Below are positions 21,567 through 33,035 of a stretch of DNA of 64,000 bases, piece after piece. The translations under genes were made by a program, and so were the position numbers. This stretch comes from Brachypodium distachyon (taxonomy: Eukaryota > Streptophyta > Magnoliopsida > Poales > Poaceae): contig NC_016133.3 of NCBI RefSeq assembly GCF_000005505.3, forward strand, positions 6,014,001 through 6,078,000, written 5' to 3'. Position 1 is the first letter of the stretch, and every line of letters starts with the position of its first letter. The notes under the pieces were generated by a model that ran no database searches, was not told the DNA's origin, and saw only the letters and a program-made list of their open reading frames with translations.

Positions 21567-21838
21567 TCACTCGTCCTTGTTGCCGCAGCAGCAGAAGCAC
21601 TCGAGGCAGTGCTCGCAGGCCTCGTAGCAGCAGAAGCAGCAGCACAGCATGAAGAAGCTGCAGCAAACAAAGGCAAGCTTGTGTGATCGATGCTGCAGAA
21701 CCGAACATATATACTGCAGATGCTTGCAGTGTATTAAATTTATACTGACCAGGCATAGAGGAGGCCCTTCTCCTCGTGGCGCTTCTTGACGTGACCCATG
21801 GCCGACAGCTTCTGCTGGCCCTCCTCGCCCTCGTCCAT
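21567..21838 (-). CDS. Small cysteine-rich CYSTM-like protein (59 aa)
   Basis: Two minus-strand exons, 21838-21750 and 21657-21567, join in frame (29 codons plus TG, then C) to a 59-residue protein. The N-terminal half is charged and ends with a [11 protein letters not shown] motif. The C-terminal half has a short hydrophobic stretch, 12 cysteines in about 30 residues and a GNKDE end, the build of CYSTM (cysteine-rich transmembrane module) proteins. Members of that family are tail-anchored stress-related peptides; role here is inferred from that resemblance. An in-frame ATG exists upstream at 21982, but a TATA box (TTTATATATC on the minus strand, about 21983-21992) lies at that position, so the start at 21838 is preferred. 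The intron has GT-AG ends. Confidence 0.8.
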
Positions 21839-21982
21839 CCTCGGCCTTTTCGCTGCGGTTGGAGGGAATTGGAAGTTGGAGTCGAGCGACGAGAACAGGA
21901 AGAAGAGGGTAGGATGGATGGCGAAGAGACCGGGGCTGGGATTGGTGGCAGCTTCAGCTTGTTCTTGCTTCTGTCCTGGCAT

Positions 21983-21992
21983 GATATATAAA
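21983..21992 (-). promoter_or_regulatory. TATA box of the CYSTM-like gene
   Basis: TTTATATATC on the minus strand lies about 145 bp upstream of the chosen ATG at 21838. The position leaves about 115 bp of leader and argues against the upstream in-frame ATG at 21982. Confidence 0.6.
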
Positions 21993-22019
21993 GAGGAGGA
22001 GGAAGAAGAACCTGGCTAG

Positions 22020-23192
22020 GCTAGCTGCTGATCCCCTTGCTTCATATGGAATTGTTTAATCCAGCAGGACAGCCAGTGCATTATTGTTTCTTTGTTTTGG
22101 GTGTCTGACTTCTGCTATTTATTTCCTGTCTTATTTGAAGTGCTGATACACGCGTTAATTCCCATCGTAATCATTTTGCTCCCCATCAATTTTTGAAGTT
22201 AGAGACGTGGATCGAACAAACAAATGATAGCTAGGAGTTAAGGATACCTTGGAAAGATTCTCTGAAATATATCACTGTCAGAAGGATATGTTCTTGTTTT
22301 TTGCGATAAAGGAAGGACATGTTGGTGGTTTGTGTGGTTACATTAACACCTATACCCTCCGAAGTCTGAGTCTTCTTGCGAGATGGATCAATGGATGGCT
22401 TTGGACTGAGATAGAGATCTTCGACCAACCAAAGGAGCGGTTCATGGAATCGTTGTCTATCACATAACTCTTTTCATTCTGAAGATAACCATGGTAAGCC
22501 TGTCTGAAGATAACCAGAGCGTGGATGCAACAAGTTCTGCGGAATCAAACATTCTGCCATCACTCGCCAGCTGCTAAAACATACCGTTCCTTCATTCATC
22601 AAGCACAATCCAAAGTCAATGTTTCGTTTAGGTCATTAGGTGATATGCCACCAAATGAGTGATAGCTCCTTATCGTCTGACCAAATGAACATTATTACAG
22701 AGTAACATAACCGCATGTTCCAGGAGCATATTAAATTTAGACACTGAAGAATTAATTATTACAGAGTATCTATCTTTCGTGTCAGGGTAGTAAAGATTAA
22801 AAGTTAGACACTGCATAGATCTCAAATAAAAATAAAGAACATGAGCAGCATACCACATGTTCCAGAAGCATATTAAATTTAAGAGTTACATTGGCAGTTG
22901 TAAAATTGTTTTCAGGTGTTATTTTCAGTGACTTGGCTTATTATGCCAAAGTCTCCACTAGCTGTAAACATCATCTCAAACTCTCAATAGGATGAGTGGC
23001 CTAATACTAGAGGCATCAGGTGTGAATTTTTAATGAAGAAAGGCAGATATAGAGCAGGTCAAATTTGCTGAGATAAAGGATCAGGATTCAGAGAATATCT
23101 TCTGCATCAGCATATCCCATTCATGAAGAAAGAATGTTGGTTAGAGATCATCTGTATGTGCATTTTTCTGTCTGGCCTGAACTACTATGGTA
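22020..23192. other. Spacer without a recognised gene
   Basis: AT-rich. A piece GCATGTTCCAGGAGCATATT near 22712 recurs with changes near 22855 (ACATGTTCCAGAAGCATATT), a short local repeat. At 22260-22330 a T6-containing insert is flanked by GAAGGATATGTT and GAAGGACATGTT, another possible micro-insertion. No gene is supported. Confidence 0.45.
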
Positions 23193-23454
23193 CTACCTCT
23201 GTTCCTAAATACTATAAGACGTCATAACTTTGTCGTAAGTTAAATTTCTTCAAATTTGACCAAGTTTATAAAAAAATCTACCAACATCTACAACTCTAAA
23301 TTAGTTTAACTAAATATGTAATTAGGTTTTTTTTTGCATAGCATACCTATTTGATATTGTAGATCTTATTAGATTTTTCTATAAACTTGATCAAACTCAA
23401 AGAAGTTTAACTTAGGACAAAACTTGTACTTCTTATATTTAGGAACACAGGGGA
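23193..23454. mobile_element. Stowaway/mariner-type MITE, longer family
   Basis: The left end CTACCTCTGTTCCTAAATAC and the right inverted end ATATTTAGGAACACAGGGGA are flanked by TA at 23191-23192 and 23455-23456. Internal sequence contains inverted AAATTTGACCAAGTTTATA / TATAAACTTGATCAAACTC arms, as in the longer wheat mariner MITEs. It is about 262 bp with decayed ends. Confidence 0.75.
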
Positions 23455-23837
23455 TATCAAATAAGTATATTATGAAGATATATATCTTGATGAATTTAAT
23501 AAAACTGATTGTAGTTATAGATGTTGGTTTATTTTTTATAAACTTGGTCTCAAAGTCCAGAACCAAGCGAACTTAACTCGATCTTTACGACGTAGATTGT
23601 GTCCGCCTAGAGTGACAATCGTGCTGCGTGAGACGCCTGCTCAGTGCTCACCGAATTTGTTGAAGAATCCTGTTTATTGAGATTCATGTGTTCTTAAGTA
23701 CTCTATCAGGGAAACAGTCTAGGAATAATAATCCTGGTGGATTAGTGACCATATATATAATATATTCGTTCATAGAAGATAGAAGGTAGCATGTGTGGTG
23801 TCCTCAAAGTGGATTGGGCACCTTTGTCGCTGATTCA

Positions 23838-23872
23838 AGAGAGCGTGATCCTCAAAGTGAGTACCATATACA
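23838..23872 (+). other. Displaced copy of the ABCG exon 7 / intron 7 junction
   Basis: CAAGAGAGCGTGATC followed by CTCAAAGTGAGTACCATATA matches the transporter's exon 7 and splice donor (10382-10396 and 10409-10428) with one mismatch, and lacks 12 bases present there. The match includes the intron start, so it derives from genomic DNA rather than from a spliced transcript. It is too short to be functional. Confidence 0.6.
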
Positions 23873-24401
23873 ATACGAGGATTTCCCCTTCCCTGCCGCC
23901 TGGCTGCTCAGCAGCAGGGTTGCGCCGTTCGTCGTCATCATCGGCATGTGACTGCTCTCTCGCTGGCGAGGCTTTCTCCTTGTCCTCTGCGGGGGCTGGC
24001 GTGTTGGGTTGCCAATGGTGTTGTTCGACGTTCTCAGCGCCGTTGGGGCCTGCTGTTCGAGCCGCCCGTCGTTCTTCTATCCTTCTCGTGCTTTTTTTTT
24101 TAATCGAGTAGCTCACAGTCATACCTCGTAGACTCTGATGTGTATGTATTTATTTTGTCAGTTGTTTTTTGATTTATTTTTTCTCAAACATGCCCAATAG
24201 CGTGTCTTTTTCATAAAAAAAAGGGAGAGGCGCAAGAAACGCAATTAGATGCAACAATATAAAGCAAAAGTTACATAATAAAGTGAAACAAAACTATAAG
24301 GGGCAAGCGGAGGGTGGAGTCAGGTAGCGAGTGTACAGTGGGAGGCCACGAAGAGCACGAGCACCAACACTGCCCCACAAACTAGCCTCGTGAAGTATAT
24401 T

Positions 24402-24763
24402 CTAAACGAGAGAACCAACTACAGGGAAGACATCATTGAAGACGCGGTTGCAAAGCTTCCAAATGCACCACAACAACAAGGTGAGGAGGGAGCGAGCAGC
24501 CTTGGACCTGCCGCTCGCTCTGGCGACAGCGGAACCGAGCCATGAGATGAGGTCCTCATCGGGCAGGGGCGAGCATTGGGACAACCCGACTCTCGAGAGG
24601 ATCGCTTGAAGCACCCCACAAGTAAAGACGCAATCCTTGAGCAGGTGAGCAAGATCACGAAAGGGACAGCAGACATTGAAGAACAGATTGCGACGCCAGC
24701 AACATCAAGAAGCCAAAGCCAAACTCCTGGTATGTTGTTTTTCCAAAAAATAATCAAAAACAA
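24402..24763 (-). pseudogene. Possible LINE-like remnant
   Basis: Minus-strand frames here end with LLTLLLWCIWKLCNRVFND, which resembles the tryptophan-rich stretch found after the zf-RVT region of plant LINE proteins, such as the WKLWDARNSVVFH sequence in the LINE at 4733-6504. The frame is interrupted and no catalytic motif is visible. The identity is weak; it may instead be chance GC-rich sequence. Confidence 0.3.
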
Positions 24764-24787
24764 AATAAAACGAGGACCGCCAAATTA

Positions 24788-24922
24788 GAAATGGAGACCC
24801 GTTTAAATTTTTGAGGGGGAGAAATGCAGACCCTTTTTTTTAACATGTGCTGTTCTCAAATGGAGACCCATGTGTTGCGTACAACTGTACATTTTTTTTT
24901 AGTGTTGCGTACAACTGTACAT
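24788..24922. repeat. Cluster of short direct repeats with T-run inserts
   Basis: AAATGGAGACCC or AAATGCAGACCC occurs three times between 24788 and 24870, two of the copies separated by a block that starts with T8. Immediately downstream a 21-bp string (starting GTGTTGCGTACAAC) occurs at 24872-24892 and 24902-24922, separated by 9 bases (eight T and an A). It lies in the MOB1 upstream region. Confidence 0.65.
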
Positions 24923-25332
24923 GCACGAGAGTACGGCAGAAACGTTCCACGGACGCAGGCACGAGAGGGCCACTGGGCCAGCCAGAGATCTTGATCCAGA
25001 GCCCGGAATCTCGGGCGCTGGATCATGGATGCCAGCCAGGCCTCGGCCATCCCGCCGTCCATCTCCACGATCCGACGGCCTACGCCCCTACACGGGGCCC
25101 CAGCTAACTGCCGCCTCAGCCGGCCCATGAAAGATGCCTCGGGCGCCGCATCATGCGCTGGGGCGAGCCAGCCAGCGACCGGGGCCAAAATCATTTGTCC
25201 GCGTCGCAGTCCACCCCGCCGCCCAACAGCAGCAGCACCACCACCACCGGCACAGCTCCATCCCCCCTCTCTGCTTTTCGCTCCTCGGATCGGGAGGCGA
25301 GAGGAACCGGCGGCAGCGGCAGCGGCGGCGGC
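24923..25332 (+). promoter_or_regulatory. MOB1 promoter-proximal region and 5' UTR
   Basis: This is GC-rich sequence leading into the MOB1 ATG, with CAC/CAG-rich and GGC-rich tracts at 25225-25332. No TATA box is evident, as is common for housekeeping genes. The open frames on both strands are consequences of GC content and I do not accept them as genes. Confidence 0.45.
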
Positions 25333-28300
25333 ATGAGTCTCTTCGGGCTCGGGCGGTAAGTGCGCGCGCGCGCGATCTCGAATTCCCCAGTCCCCTTTTC
25401 GCTTTGCTCTGTTCTTCCGACCACGATCCTCACTTTCGCGACGGCGTCACCGAACCTTCTCCGGCCGACACGCTTCCGGATCCTGTACAAGGAATTCCCG
25501 TCGTAGTCGGCGCTGTCCTTATCAGTTAGTTGTATGCTGGCGTGGCGTGGCGTTGGAGTGGGAGATCCATCGCGCTGGTGACAAGCCCTAGCTTGCTTGG
25601 AGCTCGTTGCGGTTTTGTAGCCGAAATCGTCGATCCTCCCCAATCCAGTTTCGGATTTGTTTGCTGCCTGGTGGAGTAGTACTTACTGACAGGAGCAGTT
25701 TAATTTCCGAAATTCGCTGCTATGATCAGTTCCAGTCTTCTACGGTTGGTACATTCCTGGTTTTCTCCTGAGGAAAGGAAAAGGCAGCCTGGGGGCATCG
25801 GATATGTAATCATGTTCATACGCCGCCACTGGGTTGCTCGTTCTATATTTCCCAGTTTGTTTTGCATCAATCACCCTGACAAGCCTTCTCTGTTTCCACC
25901 AGGAACCAGAAGACGTTCCGTCCTAAGAAGAGTGCTCCATCAGGCAGCAAGGTGAGGATTCTGGACTCTCACCTAATTCCTTTGTTCTTGTTACCAGCAA
26001 GAACAAATTGTACTAGCCTGTTGCCATTCCTAGCACCTGTATTCATGTATTGTGCTTGTAGGAAGTACTGTACCGCTCTGCTTTAGGTCAAATCAAAAGG
26101 GATCTAATGTTATCATGCATAACTGCGTAAGAGCCTGTCTAAATAGTCAGTAAATGATGGTTTATTGTTATCACAGGTGTTGCTTAAATTGTGTTATATC
26201 CAGGGTTTTCATTACTTGTTGTGAACTATCTAGGGGGCATGGATAGCATAATTCGTATATTTATATTAACTTGAGGATTACGGAAAAATGTTTCTCATGG
26301 ATTGGTGATGATAAATCAGGGAAGCCAGATTGATTAATTCAGAGGTATTACAAAATTCAATTTCATGGTATTTCAAAATTTGAGCTCCTTCGATTCAATT
26401 TCAAATCTGCATACAAACATAGATGAATATTACGATGTTTAAGCTTAAATAGAAGCTTCAAAAACCTGACAAATCTTGGGCCCCTTTAATGTACTAATTA
26501 AATTTGAACCACCAATTCATCTTCAAAGCTTTCTTCCGTTGTCTGAAACAATACCTTATACTGATTAGTATTCAATGAACTAGTATTGTTGCCGCAACAA
26601 TATTGTAATTAATGCTCTTTATGGAAGCATGCCACCATGCATACCATTGCAAACTGAATTGTGCAACCTGGACCCCACTTCCCTTGTATTACGTGTCATA
26701 TTCTCTCCTTATCCTTGTGAATTTTGTTTATTACTATATTAATCATAGATCATGAAGTACTGATTGGCTATCTATGTTTAAGGAACGCCTACCACCATTT
26801 CCTAAAGATTTGCGCCCACTTTCAGTATTCCTACTCTACTCCAATTTGTTGTGCAAAGCAGTCAGTACCAAGCATGTTAGCAGATCCAGCTTCTGAGATT
26901 CAATTCATCACATATCATATATCCTATATTCGGCAAATACATTATTGCGCATTGTGTGGGAAATGGTGCGTCTTACAAAACCATGCCACGGCTCAGGATG
27001 AGTTTCGTTAACACATGGTTGCACTGGATTGTTTTACCAGCATTGAACTATGTTTATTAGCAGATTCAATTTTCACCACATATCCTGGATTCCAAATCAC
27101 CAGATGAGCACAGATTTTGGTATAAAATATATTTCATGCTATATTTGGTATATGTAATGAACGTGTATCTCTACGCTGTCCGAAATATATTACATTTGCC
27201 AGAGTTTGCGTGTTATATACGTCATTCAGAATTAGGAACAAAAATGTAATTGGATTACACTGCGAGTAATGCTGTACAAAACTTGACACTATCCATTTCT
27301 TATGCAAGTATTCCTTTTTCATCTACAGGGGGCACAGCTCCGAAAGCACATAGATGCAACCCTTGGCAGTGGAAACCTTAGGGAGGCTGTGAGGCTGCCT
27401 CCTGGAGAGGATATCAATGAATGGCTTGCCGTGAACAGTAACGCTCTTCCCTTTCCTTTTTTCACTATGACCTGTACTTGACATATTTCATTTGATTTTT
27501 AATTTTGGAATTTGTTGAATGTAGAGTATCCTGCTGTCGGTGCTGAATAACATAGCTGTAACAACATTGTTGAAACCACGCGTTTCATTAAGGCTAACAT
27601 CTGTGTCTTCCTTTTCAGCTGTGGATTTCTTTAACCAAGTTAACCTGCTGTATGGCACACTCACAGAATTCTGCACATCTGAGAGCTGCCCGACAATGAC
27701 TGCTGGCCCAAAGTAAGCCTTTTCATCAATCTCATTTGCTTGGAGTTTGGACTTCTACAAAAGAACAAACTGTGACATTTAATTTCTTATTTAAATTGCG
27801 ATTTGACTTGTATATGTTGGTGGTTATATGTGATTTATAGCGGTTGGTTGTTATATATATTGGAAACATTCTAAAGTTCAAAAATATTTTTGGGACTTTT
27901 GAAGGCTTTAATTTATGTTTTGATGCTTATAGCTAGCAAGTGACTCACAAACTGGTTTATCGTTTTCTACATGAAGCTAATATACACATGAAGCACCTGA
28001 TCATGTTCAAAAAACAAAGGAAAAAGGGTTCTACTTACAGATTCATTGGATAGAAATTGCACCAGTAGGTTTCTCATGAAAAGTACTTTACAGTGTAATG
28101 GTTTACTTGCATATTCATACAAAGATTAATGGTCAAAGTTGCTCATTGGAGACTGCAAATTCAAATAGTTCATATATTGTCGAACAGAGGGACTGTTATT
28201 TAAATTTTGTTCTATACTTGTCTAATAATCAATTACTAGGGTGTTGAAGCTCAGGATGTGGTTTAGACAGATTAGTGCATCAAGGAAATGTATGCTGCAT

Positions 28301-29572
28301 TGCCCTCTTGTTACTTTTCACCCAGAATTCTCTTCTCTGTCTTGCTCTTTCCACATGTTGTGATCAGTGACAGAGCCAGGATCACTAGAAACAGGTGTAC
28401 AGAGAAAATCATTATTGCACTAATTACCTAAGATTTACTAGAGCAATCCACACTGACTAGTAGACGTTGAAGCCCGTCTTTGCCGCGTGCTGCTGCTGCG
28501 CCTCTCCGCTTGCAGTGTACAATGAAACCCGAGAGAATAGGATTTGGAAAAGATTTCATTGGGAGTGGGCCAGGGCTGGGGTATGTAGTGATGTATTTTT
28601 GTTTTGGGCTACCTGGGAATGGGCTTCCTATGTAGAATGGAGGGGGGCTAGAATGTGAACTCACAGGGTATTATGAATTTCCTAGCCAAAATTTCAGCGT
28701 ACAAGATTATAACTGCGCAATTTATGTTGTCTTGCCAAAATTAATGGGTGTACTGTGCATCTGTACACCCATGCCCTTGATTGGCTCCATACCTGGTCGT
28801 GATAATTAGTTTGAACATTGACTAAGTGGACAGTCATGGTTAGTCCCCTTTCGGAAAGATGCAAATTTCCAGTGTGCAAGCAGTACTATATTACATATGT
28901 TATAATTGGACTTATCTCATGCCCATAATTCTCTGATTAGTCAGAATTTTGAATATTTAGGTCATATCATGAGAAAAGAGGTGTCACTTTTATGCAGGTA
29001 TGAGTACAGATGGGCTGATGGTGTACAGATAAAAAAGCCCATAGAAGTGTCAGCACCAAAATATGTGGAGTATCTAATGGACTGGATTGAAGGCCAGCTT
29101 GACAATGAAACCTTATTTCCTCAGAAGCTTGGTACTTTGTTCGCATTATGGAGCATTCTTAGTTTTTTGCAAATGCTTCATACTATTGAAGCAGTTCAGC
29201 ATTCCTGATCTGTGTTAATTTCCTTTTTATCCAGGCACACCATTTCCACCCAACTTCAAGGATGTCGTAAACACAATTTTCAAGCGCTTGTTTCGTGTTT
29301 ATGCCCACATATATCATTCCCATTTTCAGAAGATTGTCAGCCTCAAGGAGGAGGCTCATCTTAACACCTGCTTCAAGCACTTCATTCTGTTTACCAACGT
29401 ATGTCCCTTGCCTATGTGTCGCAAGCTCATCACTCACACTACTGTTGGTTATAAAGAAAGGGGCCGCATAATTTAAACGTGTTGGCTTGTAATGCAGGAA
29501 TTTGGGCTGATTGACAAGAAGGAGCTGGCTCCACTCCAGGAGCTCATTGAATCCATCATTGTTCCTTACTGA
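25333..29572 (+). CDS. MOB1: MOB1 kinase activator
   Basis: Seven exons join in frame to 215 residues, the standard MOB1 length: 25333-25355, 25903-25951, 27329-27437, 27619-27712, 28998-29131, 29235-29398 and 29498-29572. The product starts [17 protein letters not shown] and contains the MOB core with [26 protein letters not shown], the zinc-ligand region CTSESCP with the downstream H-I-Y-H and H-L-N-T-C-F-K-H segments, and ends [11 protein letters not shown]1 binds and activates NDR/LATS-type kinases (in plants, the SIK1/NDR pathway), acting in cell division and growth. All motif residues I can check are present. The first exon codes only seven and two-thirds residues. The introns before and after exons 3-4 are long (about 1.4 and 1.3 kb). 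Confidence 0.96.
27713..28997 (+). other. Long intron 4 of MOB1
   Basis: About 1.3 kb of AT-rich intron with no coding signal. Around 28370-28780 it contains GTGACAGAGCCAGGATCACTAG and a GC-rich stretch that look foreign to the intron and may be a decayed repeat. GT and AG ends are normal. Confidence 0.4.
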
Positions 29573-30658
29573 GAAAGAAATACCAAGGCGGAACTGAGCA
29601 TGGCTACGGAGTCCTCTACATGAACACATCGCTATCTGGGACAATCACTTTCTGGCATGAGAGCTTAATGTTCCATTTATTAAACATAAAAAAGGGAAGA
29701 CTTGTAAATTACTAATGCTCTATCTCTGTGTAACCTTGTTCTCCCTTGTTCAACTATATTAGCCGTGTAAGCGTGCTTGTACTGTTATCACCTGCTAGAT
29801 GAGGTTGTGATATAATACTGAAATAAACAATTTTAAGATGAAGTCAGACAATAGGTGATGGATGTAAAAAAACGTTTTTCCCTCCTAATGAAATGCCATG
29901 TGGAATTGGGGTCTATTCGGTTCATAGCATGGACACTGTAGTGCACCGAATAAGGTTTCTAAATAGTGGCAAATCATTTGGTTGCATCTGGAGTTATGGC
30001 CCACGGAAAGCTAAATGATCTAGAAACGGAATAGGACTGCGAATTAGGACCTGTAAGAGGTGTCTGCTTGGTTTGTGAAGTTGTCAAACATTGATGACGT
30101 CTCTGTAGTCCTGATTTCTTCAAGTGGTGTCATCTGATATTTGGGTTTTTGGGTTGCAATTCAGGCTTGTTCAAACACCACCAGAAGAAAAGAAAAAAAC
30201 TCGAATAAAAATAATTAGGCTTTACATTTCTACAGAGTTGGGCCCAGTATTGGGCCACGGCCCATAGTTGATCCAGCAGCGGACGATACGATCGTATAGA
30301 AAGCTCGTCTGCTCGGTCTCGTCTTCTCCTCTGCCCACTTTGCCGTTGCCAAGTGCCAACCCCCAAATCACGAGGACGCCGGCTGTGGGTCTGTGGGAGT
30401 TGAGAAAAGTTGTGGTAAAGGAGAAGGTGGTGAATATGATTTCGCCAATGGAAATGAGAGCCTCAAAACATGCTAGCCCCAAATTCCCGATTCCCCTTTT
30501 GTCTCTCTCGATTTTCCTTTTTCCCTCTTCCGATTCCACTTCCCCCCCCTTTCTCTGGTGCTTGTCATGGAGATCGGTTCAAGCTGCTTGTGGAGGGGTG
30601 TCAAGAAGTTCGTTCGCATGACCAGCAAGAATGGCAACAAATAACATGATATATTGTA

Positions 30659-30676
30659 CTCCCTCCGATCGGAGGG
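30659..30676. repeat. Palindrome: MITE ends fused without an interior
   Basis: CTCCCTCCGATCGGAGGG, preceded by TA, is the left terminus of a Stowaway element joined directly to its right terminus. Its last 16 bases form a perfect palindrome. It could be the scar of an internal deletion of a MITE. Confidence 0.5.
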
Positions 30677-31946
30677 GGCACAATTGTTTTTGGAGTGTTT
30701 TGGTTTCATGCAAAAAATTGGTCGTGCTGTATTGGAATTTGTTCCCTTTTGTATTTAGTATGGAAAGGAGACAAAAGGATTTTTGCAAATAAAGAAAACA
30801 CCTAACATTTGTGCTAGCCTCCCGTACACTCCACTATGCACCAGGGCGTTGACTATACTCTCTGGTCAAAAATTAAAAGCCTAAGCATATCAAGTCATAT
30901 AGCCCTCATGATGAAAACTTAGCACTTTCTAAGTACTGAGGACTAAAGTGAGTCGAGCCGGTAATTAAAAGGACCAGTACTTTTTTTCATTCTTATGTTT
31001 TTTTAGAATTACTTGCAATTTTATTCAACCTCGAAAATCATTACAAGTGCAGTGTTTCGGATCATAGACACAAGAAATTACAAAATACTTCCTATGGCTA
31101 AGAATTACAATGCGATCTCTCGAAACCATATTCTCCATTGTATCAATTTTTGCAACATGAAATACTGCCCAGGCTTCAGCTAAAAGAGGCGACAGCGGCA
31201 ATGTCGCTGCTTGTACCCCTGCACGGACTTGACTACCTTCAAAGGTTTCAAAAAAACCCTTGAGTCGTCCATCTAATAGATGAGAAGCCATAAGCGTTGA
31301 ACGTACTTGGGCCGGGAATGATCCTCCAGTGCAGGTCGTTAAACCACATGATCTTCATCAGAACACCAGAGTAGCACTCCAAAGTCACGAAAGATCAAAC
31401 CAACAAAAGCATCATGACACGTTAGCAAAAACTCATCAAATCCACATGAACAGATTTGCGAGAACACAAACTCAAAATCCACAAGATCGAACGCATTAAA
31501 TCTGCGGTGAGTAAAACTGTCTGACCCCGTGACACTGCCTGATAAGGCATGCAGCAGAGAAAAAAATCAGAGTACCTTTATTTTTTACGGCATCACATCC
31601 TTCGTAATAGCGTTGCTGATGAAAACGACAAGCTAGCCTCATAATGCTAAAAACTTGATACATTTAGGAGGAACCGAAGTTCCACCACCTCGCAGCGCCA
31701 AGATGGCGGCAGGAGGTGAGGGGAAGCGACGAATCCCTACCACGAGGATGCCCTTTAGAGCAAACCCTAAATTTTCTCCTCATCTATACTGGCGGCGGCT
31801 TCTGTTCCTCCGTCCTGCAGAGTTTTGTGGCCTCCGCTCGTACTCTCCTGTGTCGTTCTCGCTGGCCCATGAGCCCATCCCTACTGTTCCCCCGTTCCAA
31901 GTTTGGATGGGCCAGCGAATCGCGGCACAATTTTTTGGTGCCAGCC

Positions 31947-31981
31947 CAACCCAACCCAACCCAGCCCAGCCCAGCCCAGCC
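31947..31981. repeat. 5-bp microsatellite (CCCAA)n/(CCCAG)n
   Basis: Successive CCCAA units pass into CCCAG units, about seven in all, in the region upstream of the SPOC-domain gene. A related CCCAA-rich stretch occurs at 53637-53665, upstream of the Lys-rich gene. Confidence 0.7.
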
Positions 31982-32159
31982 CAAGATATAATCAGATTCG
32001 GACCTTCCCCTAGAAAAAAAGAAAAAATAGATTCAGACGGACCCGCCGCCTCTGCACGCAATTCGCACTCCGCCCACCTCATCCGCACACACCCAACCAA
32101 ATGGAAACAAGATAATCCCTCATGGCTCCACGGTAGCTAACCCTAAACCCCCCTCCTCA

Positions 32160-33035
32160 TCTCCAACCCGTTCTCTCCTCTCACTTCCTGATCCCGATCT
32201 CGCCGCCGCCGCCGCCACCGCCGTCCCCGCTGGCGGCCTCTTCGCGGGACTCACCTGCTAGCTCGTCGCCGCCGGCCTCCCCCGAGGTAAGGTTTGTGAA
32301 TCGTGTTCGGGATTGGAGAAAGATTAGGGTTAGTTACCAGCCCTCTCGGGGATTTTTTTTTCCTTCCTCGCGGCCATAGGATGGTCGTTATATCCCCCCT
32401 CCCCGCCCCAATATGTTTACGATTTGATTGTCGGGGGAATCTGCAAGGTTGCTGTAGAGACCTCTCCTCTAGTTGCCCATCATACGTCGTTATTTGATAT
32501 TAGAATTCGTGGTATTTAGCTGTATTTCGATGCCAAGTTTTGCTTATCTATTATCAGGGTGCTGTAATGTTGCACTAAAACAAATGAAATATGCACGATT
32601 CCATTAGTGTGAGATGCCATGTTTTACGAAAGGAGTGCTTTTATAGCACCACTTTTGCATACAAAATACTCCCTCCGTCCCATATTAAGTGTCTCAAATT
32701 TGCCCAAATATGGATGTATCTATACCTAAAAAACGTCTAGATACATGTAATATATTTGTCACTTAATAGAGTTTTTATATACACTTCTCCTGTTGTAAAC
32801 TATAATGGATTATTTACTCTACTCATATCGATGTCCCCTCAACCCAGGATGAGTCACACTTGAGTAGCAAATTAGTGCAATAGTTTCTTGTTCGATCTTC
32901 ATGGTTTTATGCTTTCTTGCTTCTCGAACTGATTATCCTCATTCTTAGGTATAGACATCTGTATACGTCTTGAAGTTGCATTAAGTAACACCACCTTTTT
33001 GCCAAGAATTCAGGGCTTTAATAAGAAGCTGCATA
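32160..33035 (+). other. 5' UTR exon and leader intron of the SPOC gene
   Basis: A CT- and GCC-rich block ends CCCGAG with a GT donor at 32287-32288 (GTAAGG). An AG at 33012-33013 precedes the leader GGCTTTAATAAGAAGCTGCATA that runs to the ATG at 33036. This suggests a noncoding first exon and an intron of about 726 bp in the leader, common in plant genes. The intron holds a truncated MITE at 32669-32768. Confidence 0.6.
32669..32768. mobile_element. Stowaway-type MITE, right end lost
   Basis: The left end CTCCCTCCGTCCCATATTAAG is preceded by TA (32667-32668), with the characteristic inner TGTCTCAAATTTGCCCAAATA. The right arm reads only as far as TTTGTCACTTAATA; the expected GGACGGAGGGAG is missing. 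It lies in the leader intron. Confidence 0.7.

Larger units (their letters stand above)
29573..32159. other. 3' UTR of MOB1 and spacer to the SPOC gene
   Basis: The MOB1 3' UTR probably ends near 29840, where AATAAA occurs at 29822-29827. The rest shows no accepted gene. A minus-strand frame at 31025-31291 contains PLSPLLAEAWAVFH, which recalls RNase H-like segments of retroelements, but it is too short to call. The GC-rich frames at 31655-32140 lie in the upstream region of the next gene. Confidence 0.4.

Noticed and set aside
21838..21982. Longer N-terminus for the CYSTM-like protein from an upstream in-frame ATG
   Set aside because: A TATA box sits at the upstream ATG, so transcripts probably start downstream of it, and the extra sequence has no family similarity.
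31655..32140. A 161-codon open frame upstream of the SPOC gene
   Set aside because: It runs through a CCCAA/CCCAG microsatellite and has no recognisable domain; likely upstream sequence.
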